Assembly (NCBI RefSeq): GCF_000385135.1
Contig: NZ_ARQM01000010.1
Span: forward strand, 1,550,001 to 1,614,000
DNA: 64,000 bases
Direction of reading: 5' to 3'
Source of the DNA: Promicromonospora sukumoe 327MFSha3.1
Lineage (GTDB): Bacteria; Actinomycetota; Actinomycetes; Actinomycetales; Cellulomonadaceae
Under the pieces are notes generated by a model. It was given only the letters and a program-made list of their open reading frames with translations. It was not told the origin of the DNA and made no database searches. Position 1 is the first letter of the stretch. The number at the start of each line of letters is the position of its first letter. The translations under genes and the position numbers were made by a program. Below are positions 26,357-34,812 of the stretch, one piece after another.

Positions 26357-26396
26357 GGTTGCACCGATACAACCTCGCCGTTCCACCGATACAACC
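26357..26396. promoter_or_regulatory. Tandem CACCGATACAACC repeats upstream of the GH95-like gene
   Basis: CACCGATACAACC occurs at 26362-26374 and again at 26384-26396, 22 bases apart (two helical turns). The first copy also forms GGTTG-N8-CAACC. They lie 47-86 bases before the start codon. Two sites on one DNA face suggest an operator for a local sugar regulator; which one is unknown. Confidence 0.45.
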
Positions 26397-26442
26397 CGGC
26401 GAACGGTTGACGGCGTTCGCGCGGGCCGACGAGGTTTCCTGC

Positions 26443-29400
26443 ATGCCGAAGACCACGCCGAACTCCGTGCCGAAGACGTGGACCGCGGTGGCCGCCGTCG
26501 CGGTGACCGCCCTGATCGCGGCCGGGCTCCCGGCCCAGGCCGCCCCGCACAGCACCGCCCGCCCGGCCGTCGCGTGGCGGGGCGACTCGCTCGGCGTCGA
26601 GACGGAAGGACTCGTCTCGAGGTCGGACCTGGTCCTGGAGTCCCCGGCCTGGCGCGCGGAGCAGAGCATGCCGCTCGGCAACGGCCGGCTGGGCGCGGCG
26701 GTGTTCAACCGCGACGGCCTGACCGCCCAGCTCCAGCGCAACGACACGTTCCCGGACCTCCTCAGCGCCGGGCGGCTCGTGCTGCCGGGCCTCATGTCGC
26801 TGGCGACGGCCGCGGACTACTCGGGGCGTGTCGACCTGTACGACGCCCAGCTGCGCCAGTCGGGCGGCGGCCTGTCCGCGACGGCCTACGTGCGGGCCGA
26901 CGCCGACCAGCTCGTCGTCGAGGTCACCGGCGCGCCGAGGAACACGGAGCAGACCGCGGAGCTCCGGCTCCCGGCGGACCGCGTGCCGGAGACGTACGCG
27001 GCCGGCGGCGTCGCCGCCCTCGCCGAGACGTTCGACGCCCGGAACGGCACGACGGGCGCCGTCGCGGCGCTGACCGCGCACGCCCGCGGGGTCCGCGCCG
27101 AGGCCGTGGACGAGCACACCGTCCGGCTGACGTTCACGCCGCGACGCGACGGGACGTTCACGATCGTGGTGGGGGCGCCGTCGTACACCGGGGGCGACCT
27201 CGCGGAGGCGAGCCGGGAGGCCGTCGCCGGACGGGCCTCCGACCGCGGGCACCTGCGGTGGTGGCACCGCTTCTGGGACGACCAGGCGGCGCCCCTGCGG
27301 ATCGACTCGCCGGACGGCACCGGCGAGTACCTGGAGGCGCTGCGCGCGCAGCAGCTCTACACCACCGCCTCGACGCAGCGGAACGACCTGCCGACCGGCC
27401 AGGCCGGCGCGGTGGGCATGCTCTATCCGTGGCCCGACGCGGCGCTGTCGCCGTCGACGTGGTTCCACTTCAACCTGCGCCAGCAGGTGTACGCGAACTA
27501 CGGCGCCGGCACGGCGTCCTTCAACGCGCCCTACCTGCGGCTGTACACCGAGCACCTCGAGCAGCTCCGGGCGGCCACGCGCGAGCTGTGGCCCGACGCC
27601 GAGGGCGCGTGCGTGCCCGAGCTCCTCGACTACGACGGCACCACGGCGGAGGGCTGCGACGGCGGCACCGAGCCGGCCTGGAACAGCCGGGTCCTGACCG
27701 GCGGCCTCGAGGTCTCCCACGACGTCTGGCAGACCTACCGGTACACCGGCGACGAGGCCTACCTCGACCGCGGCTACCCGCTGATGCGCGACGTCGCGCG
27801 GTTCTACCTCTCGGTCCTCGACGAGGGCGACGACGGGAAGCTGCACCTGAACCACGTGAACTCGCTCGAGACGCAGTGGGACACCACGGACCCGACACCC
27901 GACGTGGCCGGCATGCACGCGATGTTCCCGGTCATCGCGGACCTGGCGCGCGAGCGCGGCGACGCCGACCTCGCCGACCGCCTCGACGCGGCCGTGCCGA
28001 AGCTGCCCGAGCTGCCGACGACGACCCGCCGCGGCACCGAGGTCGTGGCGTGGTCCGCGACCGACGAGCCGGCGAAGAACACGCAGAACACCGACATGGA
28101 GGCCCTGTACCCGTGGGGCCGCCTCGACGCGGGCTCCGACCTGATGCAGAACACGTTCGACCGGCGCGTGTTCCCGCTCACCCGCGAGTGGGGCGAGGAC
28201 CCGATCTGGGCGGCCCGCCTGCACCGCGGCGACGAGATGCGGGACCTGCTCGTCCAGGGCACGTCCGACCTGCAGAAGTTCCCGAACGGCTTCACCGTCC
28301 ACGGCAAGAACGACGACCCCGCCGCCAGGCAGCACCTCTTCAGCTCCTGGAACGCCGTGGTCGCCGGAGCCCTCCAGGACGCCCTGGTCCAGTCGTACGA
28401 CGGCACGGTGCGGGTCGCCGCGGCCCTCCCGGCCCACTGGGACGTCGCGGGGAGCGTCCACCTACCCGGCGGGCACCTGGTCAGCACCGAGGTGCGCGGC
28501 GGCGCGCCGCTCTACGTCGGGATCGAGGCCGGCTCCGCGGAGACCCTGACGATCGCGAACCCCTGGCCGGGCGAGCGCGTGCGCGTCGTCTCCGGCGGGC
28601 GGACCGTCGTCGGGCCGACGGACGAGCCGACCGTGCGCCTGACCGTCGAGGACGGCCGGTCGTACGTGCTGGAGCGCGTGGGGCGCCCGGCGTCGTCGTA
28701 CGGGTACCGGGCGCTCACGGGCGAGGCCGAGACCGGTGCCAAGCACCTCGGGGAGCGGACCCTCGGCATCGAGGGCGGCGTGCCGCAGGTCGAGTCGGAC
28801 CTGGTCTCGGCCGTCGCGCCCGAGAAGCAGGGCGCGCTCCTGTCCGCCGCCGAGGGCAACCCCCTGTACGCCGACAGCAGCGACGCGATCGCGGACCTGC
28901 CCGACCGGCTCGACGGTGCGGTGCAGATCCAGGGCGCCCGCCCCGCCGCGGGCGCGACCGGCCCGAACGGCGCCGTGCGGTTCGACCTGGCCCGCCCGGC
29001 CACGGTCTACACCGCCCTCGACGCGCGGGGCGAGGGCAGGTGGTGGCCGTCCTGGCTGCGGGAGGAGGGCTGGACGCGGACGTCGATGGAGGTCGGCACC
29101 AGGACCTACGTCCGGCCGTTCGACCTCCAGGACGGGCACCTGCGCGCCTCGGCCGGCGGCGCCACGCTCACCTCCGCCGGGGCCGACTGGGGCGACCAGG
29201 TCGTCGAGGCCACGGTGCGGCAGATCCAGGTCGGGGCGAGCCTGATGTTCCGGGCCCGCGACGAGCGCAACGGATACGTGTGGACGATCGGCGGCCCCCT
29301 GGGCAGCGAGGGCGGGCTCGGCCAGCTGCGGATGAGCAAGATCGTCGACGGCCGCACCACGCTCCTCGGCACGGTCGTGCCGCTGACGCCCGCGCCCGGT

Positions 29401-29760
29401 AACACCTACCGCCTGCGTGTCGAGGCGGTCGGCGACCGGATCCGCACCTTCGTCGACGACGTCCTGGTCGACGAGCGGGTCGACGAGACCTTCGCGCAGG
29501 GCCGCGTCGGGACCTACCTGGGGAACGCGGACGTCGGCGAGTACGACGACCTCAGCGTGCGCACGCCGGACGGCGACCTCCTGTTCGCGGAGGACTTCTC
29601 GGGCGACCTGTCGGCGTGGGACCTCCCGGCGACGCGCCAGGACGTGCCGCTCGTGGTCTTCGCCAAGGAGGTGCCCGCGGGCCGCGTGGTGCTGGGCCCG
29701 ACCTCGGCCGACGGCAAGGAGGACGCGCCTGCGGTGACGTTCGTCGCCGAGCAGGGCTAG
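26443..29760 (+). CDS. Secreted clan GH-L glycosidase, GH95-like (alpha-L-fucosidase/alpha-L-galactosidase type)
   Basis: A 1105-residue protein and the only glycosidase of the locus with a visible Sec signal peptide (basic start, hydrophobic core, cleavage near PAQA-AP, residues 1-31). It has a GH95-like N-terminal domain (SMPLGNGRLGAAVFN), an (alpha/alpha)6 barrel and a beta domain. The last 210 residues look like a concanavalin-like module (GASLMFRARDERNGYVW, GQRVGTYLGN-like strings). The GH95 active-site Asn pair is not clearly present (WFHFNLRQQVYANY at the expected place), so it is divergent. DUF5703-type relatives are an alternative. GH95 enzymes remove alpha-L-fucose or alpha-L-galactose. 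Confidence 0.68.
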   Translation: MPKTTPNSVPKTWTAVAAVAVTALIAAGLPAQAAPHSTARPAVAWRGDSLGVETEGLVSRSDLVLESPAWRAEQSMPLGNGRLGAAVFNRDGLTAQLQRNDTFPDLLSAGRLVLPGLMSLATAADYSGRVDLYDAQLRQSGGGLSATAYVRADADQLVVEVTGAPRNTEQTAELRLPADRVPETYAAGGVAALAETFDARNGTTGAVAALTAHARGVRAEAVDEHTVRLTFTPRRDGTFTIVVGAPSYTGGDLAEASREAVAGRASDRGHLRWWHRFWDDQAAPLRIDSPDGTGEYLEALRAQQLYTTASTQRNDLPTGQAGAVGMLYPWPDAALSPSTWFHFNLRQQVYANYGAGTASFNAPYLRLYTEHLEQLRAATRELWPDAEGACVPELLDYDGTTAEGCDGGTEPAWNSRVLTGGLEVSHDVWQTYRYTGDEAYLDRGYPLMRDVARFYLSVLDEGDDGKLHLNHVNSLETQWDTTDPTPDVAGMHAMFPVIADLARERGDADLADRLDAAVPKLPELPTTTRRGTEVVAWSATDEPAKNTQNTDMEALYPWGRLDAGSDLMQNTFDRRVFPLTREWGEDPIWAARLHRGDEMRDLLVQGTSDLQKFPNGFTVHGKNDDPAARQHLFSSWNAVVAGALQDALVQSYDGTVRVAAALPAHWDVAGSVHLPGGHLVSTEVRGGAPLYVGIEAGSAETLTIANPWPGERVRVVSGGRTVVGPTDEPTVRLTVEDGRSYVLERVGRPASSYGYRALTGEAETGAKHLGERTLGIEGGVPQVESDLVSAVAPEKQGALLSAAEGNPLYADSSDAIADLPDRLDGAVQIQGARPAAGATGPNGAVRFDLARPATVYTALDARGEGRWWPSWLREEGWTRTSMEVGTRTYVRPFDLQDGHLRASAGGATLTSAGADWGDQVVEATVRQIQVGASLMFRARDERNGYVWTIGGPLGSEGGLGQLRMSKIVDGRTTLLGTVVPLTPAPGNTYRLRVEAVGDRIRTFVDDVLVDERVDETFAQGRVGTYLGNADVGEYDDLSVRTPDGDLLFAEDFSGDLSAWDLPATRQDVPLVVFAKEVPAGRVVLGPTSADGKEDAPAVTFVAEQG

Positions 29761-30548
29761 CTGCCTGCCTCCGGCGGACGCACCTGGCTCGGCGGGTAGC
29801 CGAAGCGGCGGCGGAACGCCCGGCCGAAGGACCCCGCGTCGAGGAACCCGGAGCGCTGGCACGCCGTCTGCACGCCGTGCCCCCGTTCCAGCAGGCTGTG
29901 CGCGAACTCGAGCCGGACCCGCCGCAGCTCGGCCGCGGGTGAGCGCCCGACGTCCGCGAACAGGGCCTGCAGCGAGCGCACCGAGACGTGCACCTCGGCG
30001 GCCAGGTCGGCCACGGTGAACAGGGGGTCCGCGAACCGTTCGTGGATGATCGCGTACAGCCCGTCGCGCAGCACCGCCCGCGACCGGAGGGGAGCGGACG
30101 CCGGCGCCGAATCGCGCAGCCGCGCCTCGGCCCTGTGCCGCACGGCGTCCGAGGCGGTGGGCGTGAAGCTCAGGACCGTCGCGCCCGTGTCGTTCAGCCT
30201 TCTCGTCGACCAGTGCACCGGGCGTGGGTCTCCCGCACGCGTCACGAACCATTCCTGGCCCCGGTGCTCCAGCCCCTGCGCACAGATGATCGGGCACTCG
30301 TCGGGCGGGTAGGAGGTCCCGTCGAGCCGGTTGCGATGGAGCAGCTCATGACTGGGACCGCCGACGAGGTCGAGATCGTTCCGGTAACCGAGGAAAGTGA
30401 CCGCCGCCCGGTTCGCGACCTCGACGGATCCTTCCGGCCCGATGACCCACAACGGAACGGGGGCCTCGCTGACCACATCGGCGAGCAGCCGCCAGTCCGC
30501 GGCCTGATCGGCCGCGGGCCTCGTCGGGAAATGCGTCAGTGGCGCCAT
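29757..30548 (-). CDS. AraC-family regulator with N-terminal PAS-like domain
   Basis: A 263-residue protein. Residues about 20-125 resemble a PAS sensor (VPLWVIGPEGSVEVANRAAVTFLGY); residues about 165-260 form an AraC double helix-turn-helix ending FLDAGSFGRAFRRRFGYPPSQVR. ATG at 30548 follows GGAGGA by six bases. It is transcribed away from the cyanase gene and is the best candidate for its regulator. Its stop overlaps the GH95-like gene by four bases. The PAS-AraC pairing is less common than the AraC cupin type. Confidence 0.85.
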   Translation of the reverse strand: MAPLTHFPTRPAADQAADWRLLADVVSEAPVPLWVIGPEGSVEVANRAAVTFLGYRNDLDLVGGPSHELLHRNRLDGTSYPPDECPIICAQGLEHRGQEWFVTRAGDPRPVHWSTRRLNDTGATVLSFTPTASDAVRHRAEARLRDSAPASAPLRSRAVLRDGLYAIIHERFADPLFTVADLAAEVHVSVRSLQALFADVGRSPAAELRRVRLEFAHSLLERGHGVQTACQRSGFLDAGSFGRAFRRRFGYPPSQVRPPEAGS

Positions 30549-30655
30549 CGGTCCTCCGTTCTTCCGGGGACCGTACGTGCAGGGCGATCGCGCACTCGTT
30601 GCCCGGACGTTTCGCGTTCGTAAAAGCACGCCGTGGCTTCGCGTTCTGCGCATTG

Positions 30656-30669
30656 CCGTTCGCAAACGG
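30656..30669. promoter_or_regulatory. Inverted repeat upstream of cyanase, candidate operator
   Basis: CCGTT-N4-AACGG lies 79 bases before cynS. Nearby, the string TTCGCGTTC occurs at 30611-30619 and 30638-30646. The 199-base divergent region is otherwise without genes and is likely bound by the AraC/PAS protein. Confidence 0.35.
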
Positions 30670-30747
30670 CCTGGGAAGTGCGGTGCCCGTTCGGTGAGGT
30701 GGGGGCACACGGCGGCGTCCGACCGCCTCCTTCCGACCGGAGAACGA

Positions 30748-31200
30748 ATGAGCACCTGGAACAGCACGCGTGAGGTCGCGACGCAGGACGTCCGCCAGTC
30801 CCTGCGCCGGTCGGGAACGACCTGGGCCGAGGTCGCCGAGCAGATCGACCGCCCCCTGCTGTGGACCATCGCCGCGCTCCTGGGTTCGCACCCCGTCCCC
30901 GCCGAGGTGGCCGAGGCCGTCGGCCGGCTGCTCGAGCTCGACGAGGACACCGTCGCCGCCCTCCAGAATCAGCCGTACCGCCTCAACGGCGACTCCCTGC
31001 GGGCGGACCCGACGATCTACCGCTTCTACGAGCTGCTGGACGTCTACGGCCCGGCCCTCAAGGAAGCCATCCACGAGGAGTTCGGCGACGGCATCATGAG
31101 CGCGATCAACTGCAACGTCGAGATCTCCCGCCGGGAGGACCCGGACGGCGACCGGGTGCGCGTCGTCATCGACGGCAAGTTCCTGAAGTACCAGTGGTGA
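30748..31200 (+). CDS. cynS: Cyanate hydratase (cyanase)
   Basis: A 150-residue cyanase close to the usual 156 residues. The N-terminal helical domain (about 1-80) resembles the POU-like fold; the C-terminal decamer-forming domain holds the catalytic Arg and Glu in YRFYELLD and Ser in IMSAINCNVE. It converts cyanate and bicarbonate to ammonia and CO2. ATG follows GGAGAACGA. It is followed by a formate/nitrite-type channel 23 bases downstream rather than by the usual CynX or CynABD transporters. Confidence 0.95.
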   Translation: MSTWNSTREVATQDVRQSLRRSGTTWAEVAEQIDRPLLWTIAALLGSHPVPAEVAEAVGRLLELDEDTVAALQNQPYRLNGDSLRADPTIYRFYELLDVYGPALKEAIHEEFGDGIMSAINCNVEISRREDPDGDRVRVVIDGKFLKYQW

Positions 31201-31223
31201 CCCGGACCGATACGGAGCCCCTC

Positions 31224-32036
31224 ATGTCATACGTAGCCCCCAAGGACTTCGCGGTCCGGATGGTCGACGCCGGCCAGTCCAAGGCGCTGATGTCCACCCG
31301 CGACACCTTCATCCGCGCCTACATGGCGGGCGCGATCCTTGCCCTGGCCGCCGCCTTCGCCGTGACCGTCAGCGTGCAGACCGGCGAGCCGCTCGTGGGC
31401 GCCGTCCTCTTCCCGGTCGGCTTCTGCATGCTGTACCTGCTCGGCTACGACCTGCTGACCGGCGTCTTCACGCTGGTCCCGCTCGCGTGGCTGGACAAGC
31501 GTCCCGGTGTGACGGGTGCGGCGGTGCTCCGCAACTGGGGACTCGTGTTCCTGGGCAACTTCGCCGGGGCGCTGACGACCGCCCTGCTCATGGCGATCGT
31601 CTTCACCTATGGCTTCTCCAGCCCGCCGAGCGAGGTCGGCCAGGCGATCGGCGTGATCGGTGAGGGCCGGACCGTGGGTTACGCGGAGCACGGACTGGCC
31701 GGGATGCTCACCCTTTTCGTGCGCGGGGTGCTCTGCAACTGGATGGTCTCGACGGGCGTCGTCGGCGCCATGATGTCGGACAGCCTCGCGGGCAAGGTGA
31801 TCGCGATGTGGATGCCCATCATGGTGTTCTTCTACATGGGTTTCGAGCACTCGGTCGTCAACATGTTCCTCTTCCCGATCGGGCTCATGCTCGGCGGCAA
31901 TTTCACCATCGGTGACTATCTGCTCTGGAACGAGCTGCCGACCGTTCTCGGAAATCTCGTCGGCGGACTGATGTTCGTCGGGTTCGTCATCTATCGCACG
32001 CACCTCAAGACGTCCCCGGCGCGGGTGTACGGCTAG
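31224..32036 (+). CDS. Formate/nitrite transporter (FNT) family channel
   Basis: A 270-residue membrane protein with six expected helices. FNT features include GDLLTGVF-like LGYDLLTGVFTL and VLCNWMV in the middle helices, and FEHSVVNMFLFPIG near the fifth helix, which carries the conserved central His. It passes small monovalent anions. Operon position after cynS suggests cyanate, nitrite or bicarbonate handling (inference). Stop overlaps the convergent LacI gene by four bases. Confidence 0.9.
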   Translation: MSYVAPKDFAVRMVDAGQSKALMSTRDTFIRAYMAGAILALAAAFAVTVSVQTGEPLVGAVLFPVGFCMLYLLGYDLLTGVFTLVPLAWLDKRPGVTGAAVLRNWGLVFLGNFAGALTTALLMAIVFTYGFSSPPSEVGQAIGVIGEGRTVGYAEHGLAGMLTLFVRGVLCNWMVSTGVVGAMMSDSLAGKVIAMWMPIMVFFYMGFEHSVVNMFLFPIGLMLGGNFTIGDYLLWNELPTVLGNLVGGLMFVGFVIYRTHLKTSPARVYG

Positions 32037-33040
32037 GCGGCGGAGCTCTCCCGGACGACGAGGGAGGGCGCGAGGCGGGCGGGCGAGCCGATCGGTGCGG
32101 TGGTCGGCGCGGCGGCACCCAGGCCCGCCAGCAGGAGCTCCGCCGCGGCCGCCCCGACCGCCTCGCCGCCGTGCCGCACCGACGAGAGCGGCACGGCGGC
32201 GCACGTGGCGAACGGGCTGTCGCCGTAGCCGACGAGCGCGATCTCGGCGGGTACGGTGATGCCCGCCGAGAGCAGGGCGTGCTGCAGCCCGAGGGCGTGC
32301 GTGTCGTCCGTGGCGAAGATCCCGTCCGGGCGTTCGCCGGGCGGGAGGGCGGCGATCCGGCGGCCGAGATCCCGGCCGCTCTCCACACCGGGCGCGGGGG
32401 AGCGCACCACGGTAGCGCGGGCCCCGCGGGCGGCGGTCACGCGGCGCAGGAACCCGTCCTCCTGCTGCCGCGCCGGCCCGGTGCCGCGCGGCCCGGTGGC
32501 GAGCCACAGCCGACGTCGCCCACGGGCGAGCAGGTGTGCGGCGACCGCGCCGCCGCCCGCGGTGTGGTCGACACCCACGCCCGGAAGGGTGCCGCCCGGG
32601 TCGTCGCGGTCGAGCAGCACCAGGGGCGTTCCCCGCGGCCGTGTCCGAGCGAGCGAGTCCACGGGCCCGGACGGCGCCACGAGGACCCCGTCGAGGCGCA
32701 GCTCCTCGAAGAGGTCCAGGAGCTTGGTCTGCTGGTCCGCCGACCCGCCCGAGCTCCCCACGACCACCGCGAGGCCCGCCTCGTCGAGGACGCGCTCGGC
32801 GGCCCGTACGAGCTCGGCCGTGTGCGGGTGCGCCGTGTCGCCGACGCAGATGCCGACGATCCCGGAGCGGCCCCACCGCAGCTGGCGGGCGGACCGGCTC
32901 GGGACGTACCCCAGCCGGTCGATGACCATGCCGATCCGGGCGGACGTGTCGCGCGCGACCTTGTGCGGGCGGTTGAGGTAGTTGGAGACGGTCGTGGACG
33001 AGACACCTGCCTGATGGGCGACGTCGTAGATCGAGACCAT
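32033..33040 (-). CDS. LacI-family transcriptional repressor
   Basis: A 335-residue regulator with the LacI headpiece (residues 2-50, IYDVAHQAGVSSTTVSNYLNR) and hinge LGYVPSRSARQL, followed by a periplasmic-binding-protein-like sugar domain (IVGICVGDTAHPHTAEL, PDGIFATDDTHALGL). Divergent from an aldo-keto reductase gene, with matching half-sites in the gap at 33150-33174. Confidence 0.9.
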   Translation of the reverse strand: MVSIYDVAHQAGVSSTTVSNYLNRPHKVARDTSARIGMVIDRLGYVPSRSARQLRWGRSGIVGICVGDTAHPHTAELVRAAERVLDEAGLAVVVGSSGGSADQQTKLLDLFEELRLDGVLVAPSGPVDSLARTRPRGTPLVLLDRDDPGGTLPGVGVDHTAGGGAVAAHLLARGRRRLWLATGPRGTGPARQQEDGFLRRVTAARGARATVVRSPAPGVESGRDLGRRIAALPPGERPDGIFATDDTHALGLQHALLSAGITVPAEIALVGYGDSPFATCAAVPLSSVRHGGEAVGAAAAELLLAGLGAAAPTTAPIGSPARLAPSLVVRESSAA

Positions 33041-33149
33041 GGTTCCCTCCGTACGACCTCCCGGATGCCCGTACGGTTCTCGTGGCGGAGCTCCGTCGCG
33101 TGATCGGGCGCTTCTCTGCGCCAGGGGAGTCTAAGCGGGCTCGATCTAC

Positions 33150-33174
33150 GATGCAAGGCTGCATAATGATGCAA
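33150..33174. promoter_or_regulatory. Candidate LacI operator
   Basis: ATGCA-N4-TGCAT (33151-33164) is a perfect inverted repeat, and GATGCAA occurs twice (33150-33156, 33168-33174). It is 21-45 bases before the aldo-keto reductase start, a good place for repression by the divergent LacI protein. Confidence 0.5.
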
Positions 33175-33194
33175 AGCAACGGTGGGAGAGGTCG

Positions 33195-34127
33195 ATGACG
33201 CAGGAGACCAGCACGATGAACGTCAGTCCGGTCACGCTCGGCACGTCGGGCCTGGGCCGGGACACCGAGCCGGGTTCGGCGGGCGAGGACGCCGCGGTCG
33301 GGGTCGCGCTCGACCTGTTCGGCAGCGGGCACGCCTACCTCGACACGTCGAACAACTACTCCGGCGGCAGGTCGGAGGCCGTGCTCGGCCTGGCCCTCGC
33401 GCGCCTGGGGCCGGACGCCGCCGCGCGCGTCGTCTCGAAGGTCGATCCCGATCCCGAGACGCGCGCGTTCGACCGCGACCGCGTGCTGCGCTCGTTCGAG
33501 GAGACGACGGCGCGGCTCGGCGTCGAGCGGCTGCCGCTGCTGCACCTGCACGACCCGTACTCGGTGACGTTCGAGGAGGCGGTCGGCCCGGGCGGCGCGG
33601 TCGAGGGGCTCCTCGAGCTGCGCGAGTCGGGGCAGGTCGACGCGATCGGCGTCGCCGCCGCGCCGGTCCCGCTGATGGCCCGGTACGTCGGGACCGGCCT
33701 GTTCGACGCCGTGCTGATCCACAACCGCTTCACGGTGATCGACCAGTCGGCGGCGCCGGTGTTCGCGGACGCCAAGGAGCGGGGGATGACGGTGTTCAAC
33801 GCCGCGCCGTTCGGCTCGGGCCTGCTCGCCAAGGGCCCGCACGAGGGCGCCGTCTACAACTACCGGCCCGCGGGCGCCGACCTGCTCGCGTGGACGCGGC
33901 GTCTGACGGAGGTGTGCGACGCCCACGGCGTCGCCCTGCCCGCCGTCGCGCTGCACTACTCGCTGCGGTCGCCGCTGGTCGACTCGACCGTCGTGGGGGT
34001 CGTCTCGCCGGGTCGGCGGGCGCAGCTCGACGAGCTCGTCGCGACCCGGGTCCCCGACGAGCTGTGGGGACAGCTCGAGGCGCTCGGCCCGGCGCCGTCG
34101 CCCGTGGACGACAGCGCCTACGCCTGA
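33195..34127 (+). CDS. Aldo-keto reductase, sugar 1-dehydrogenase-like
   Basis: A 310-residue (alpha/beta)8 reductase. The catalytic tetrad is readable: Asp and Tyr in LDTSNNYSGGRSE, Lys in VVSKVDPD and His in LLHLHDP. It resembles L-fucose/D-threo-aldose 1-dehydrogenases, which oxidise L-fucose, L-galactose or D-arabinose to lactones. That would suit sugars released by the GH95-like enzyme, but the gene has its own LacI regulator and may be independent. Confidence 0.82.
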   Translation: MTQETSTMNVSPVTLGTSGLGRDTEPGSAGEDAAVGVALDLFGSGHAYLDTSNNYSGGRSEAVLGLALARLGPDAAARVVSKVDPDPETRAFDRDRVLRSFEETTARLGVERLPLLHLHDPYSVTFEEAVGPGGAVEGLLELRESGQVDAIGVAAAPVPLMARYVGTGLFDAVLIHNRFTVIDQSAAPVFADAKERGMTVFNAAPFGSGLLAKGPHEGAVYNYRPAGADLLAWTRRLTEVCDAHGVALPAVALHYSLRSPLVDSTVVGVVSPGRRAQLDELVATRVPDELWGQLEALGPAPSPVDDSAYA

Positions 34128-34132
34128 CGGCG

Positions 34133-34163
34133 GGCCCGGCCGGGTGGTACGCCCGGCCGGGCC
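34133..34163 (+). terminator. GC-rich hairpin after the aldo-keto reductase
   Basis: A perfect 12-base stem GGCCCGGCCGGG with a seven-base loop begins six bases after the stop codon. Only a TT follows, so it is a hairpin without a T-tract, as often seen in actinobacteria. Confidence 0.6.
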
Positions 34164-34282
34164 TTGCGGGAGGCCCGGTCGTGACGGGGTACTGACAGGG
34201 ACTGGCACGAGGGCCGGGAAGCGCCTTGACTCGGGTCGTGCGCCCTGCAGCAGCCGTGCGCGACCGGACAGACGGAGACGAC

Positions 34283-34714
34283 GTGAGCGACGACGAGTTC
34301 GACCAGATCTTCCCGCTCGGGGAGAAGAACGACGCCTATGCGCAGTACTTCACCGGCCAGAGCTACCTGGCCCCGCTCGCCGCGGGGAGCGTTCCCGTCA
34401 GCAACGTGTCCTTCGAGCCGGGCTGCCGCAACAACTGGCACATCCATCACGGCACGGGCGGCGGCGACCAGATCCTGCTGTGCACGGCGGGCAGCGGCTG
34501 GTACCAGGCCGAGGGGGAGGAGCCCGTCAGCCTGGAGCCGGGAACGGTGGTCCGGGTGCCGGCCGGCACCAAGCACTGGCACGGCGCGAAGGCAGACTCG
34601 TGGTTCTCCCACGTCGCCCTCATCACCCCGGCCGACGACCTCAGGAACGAGTGGCTCGAGCCGGTCACCGACGAGGTGTACGGCAGGCTGCCGAAGGCCG
34701 CCGTCAGGCCGTAG
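34283..34714 (+). CDS. Single-domain cupin protein
   Basis: A 143-residue cupin with both motifs: WHIHHGTGGGDQILLCTAGSG and PAGTKHWHGA, giving His residues for a metal site. It resembles small manganese cupins related to hydroxynitrile lyases and carboxymuconolactone-decarboxylase-associated proteins. GTG at 34283 with GGAGACGAC upstream is preferred over an in-frame start 57 bases earlier. Reaction unknown. Confidence 0.75.
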   Translation: MSDDEFDQIFPLGEKNDAYAQYFTGQSYLAPLAAGSVPVSNVSFEPGCRNNWHIHHGTGGGDQILLCTAGSGWYQAEGEEPVSLEPGTVVRVPAGTKHWHGAKADSWFSHVALITPADDLRNEWLEPVTDEVYGRLPKAAVRP

Positions 34715-34812
34715 CGGCGGGGGCTCCCACGCCGGACCTGCCGCCGTCCCGGAACTTTTTGGCGGCAGCCCAGTTGATCTGCGTAGGGTCTGGATCTTGG
34801 GAGGAAACGAGG

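Noticed and set aside
1-29760. Secreted endo-acting pectin lyase or SusC/SusD-like partners
   Set aside because: None found. The only exported parts are two lipoproteins and the GH95-like enzyme, so backbone cleavage is not encoded here.
30577-30747. N-terminal extension of cyanase by 57 codons
   Set aside because: The extension crosses the promoter region, and the internal ATG gives the normal cyanase length.
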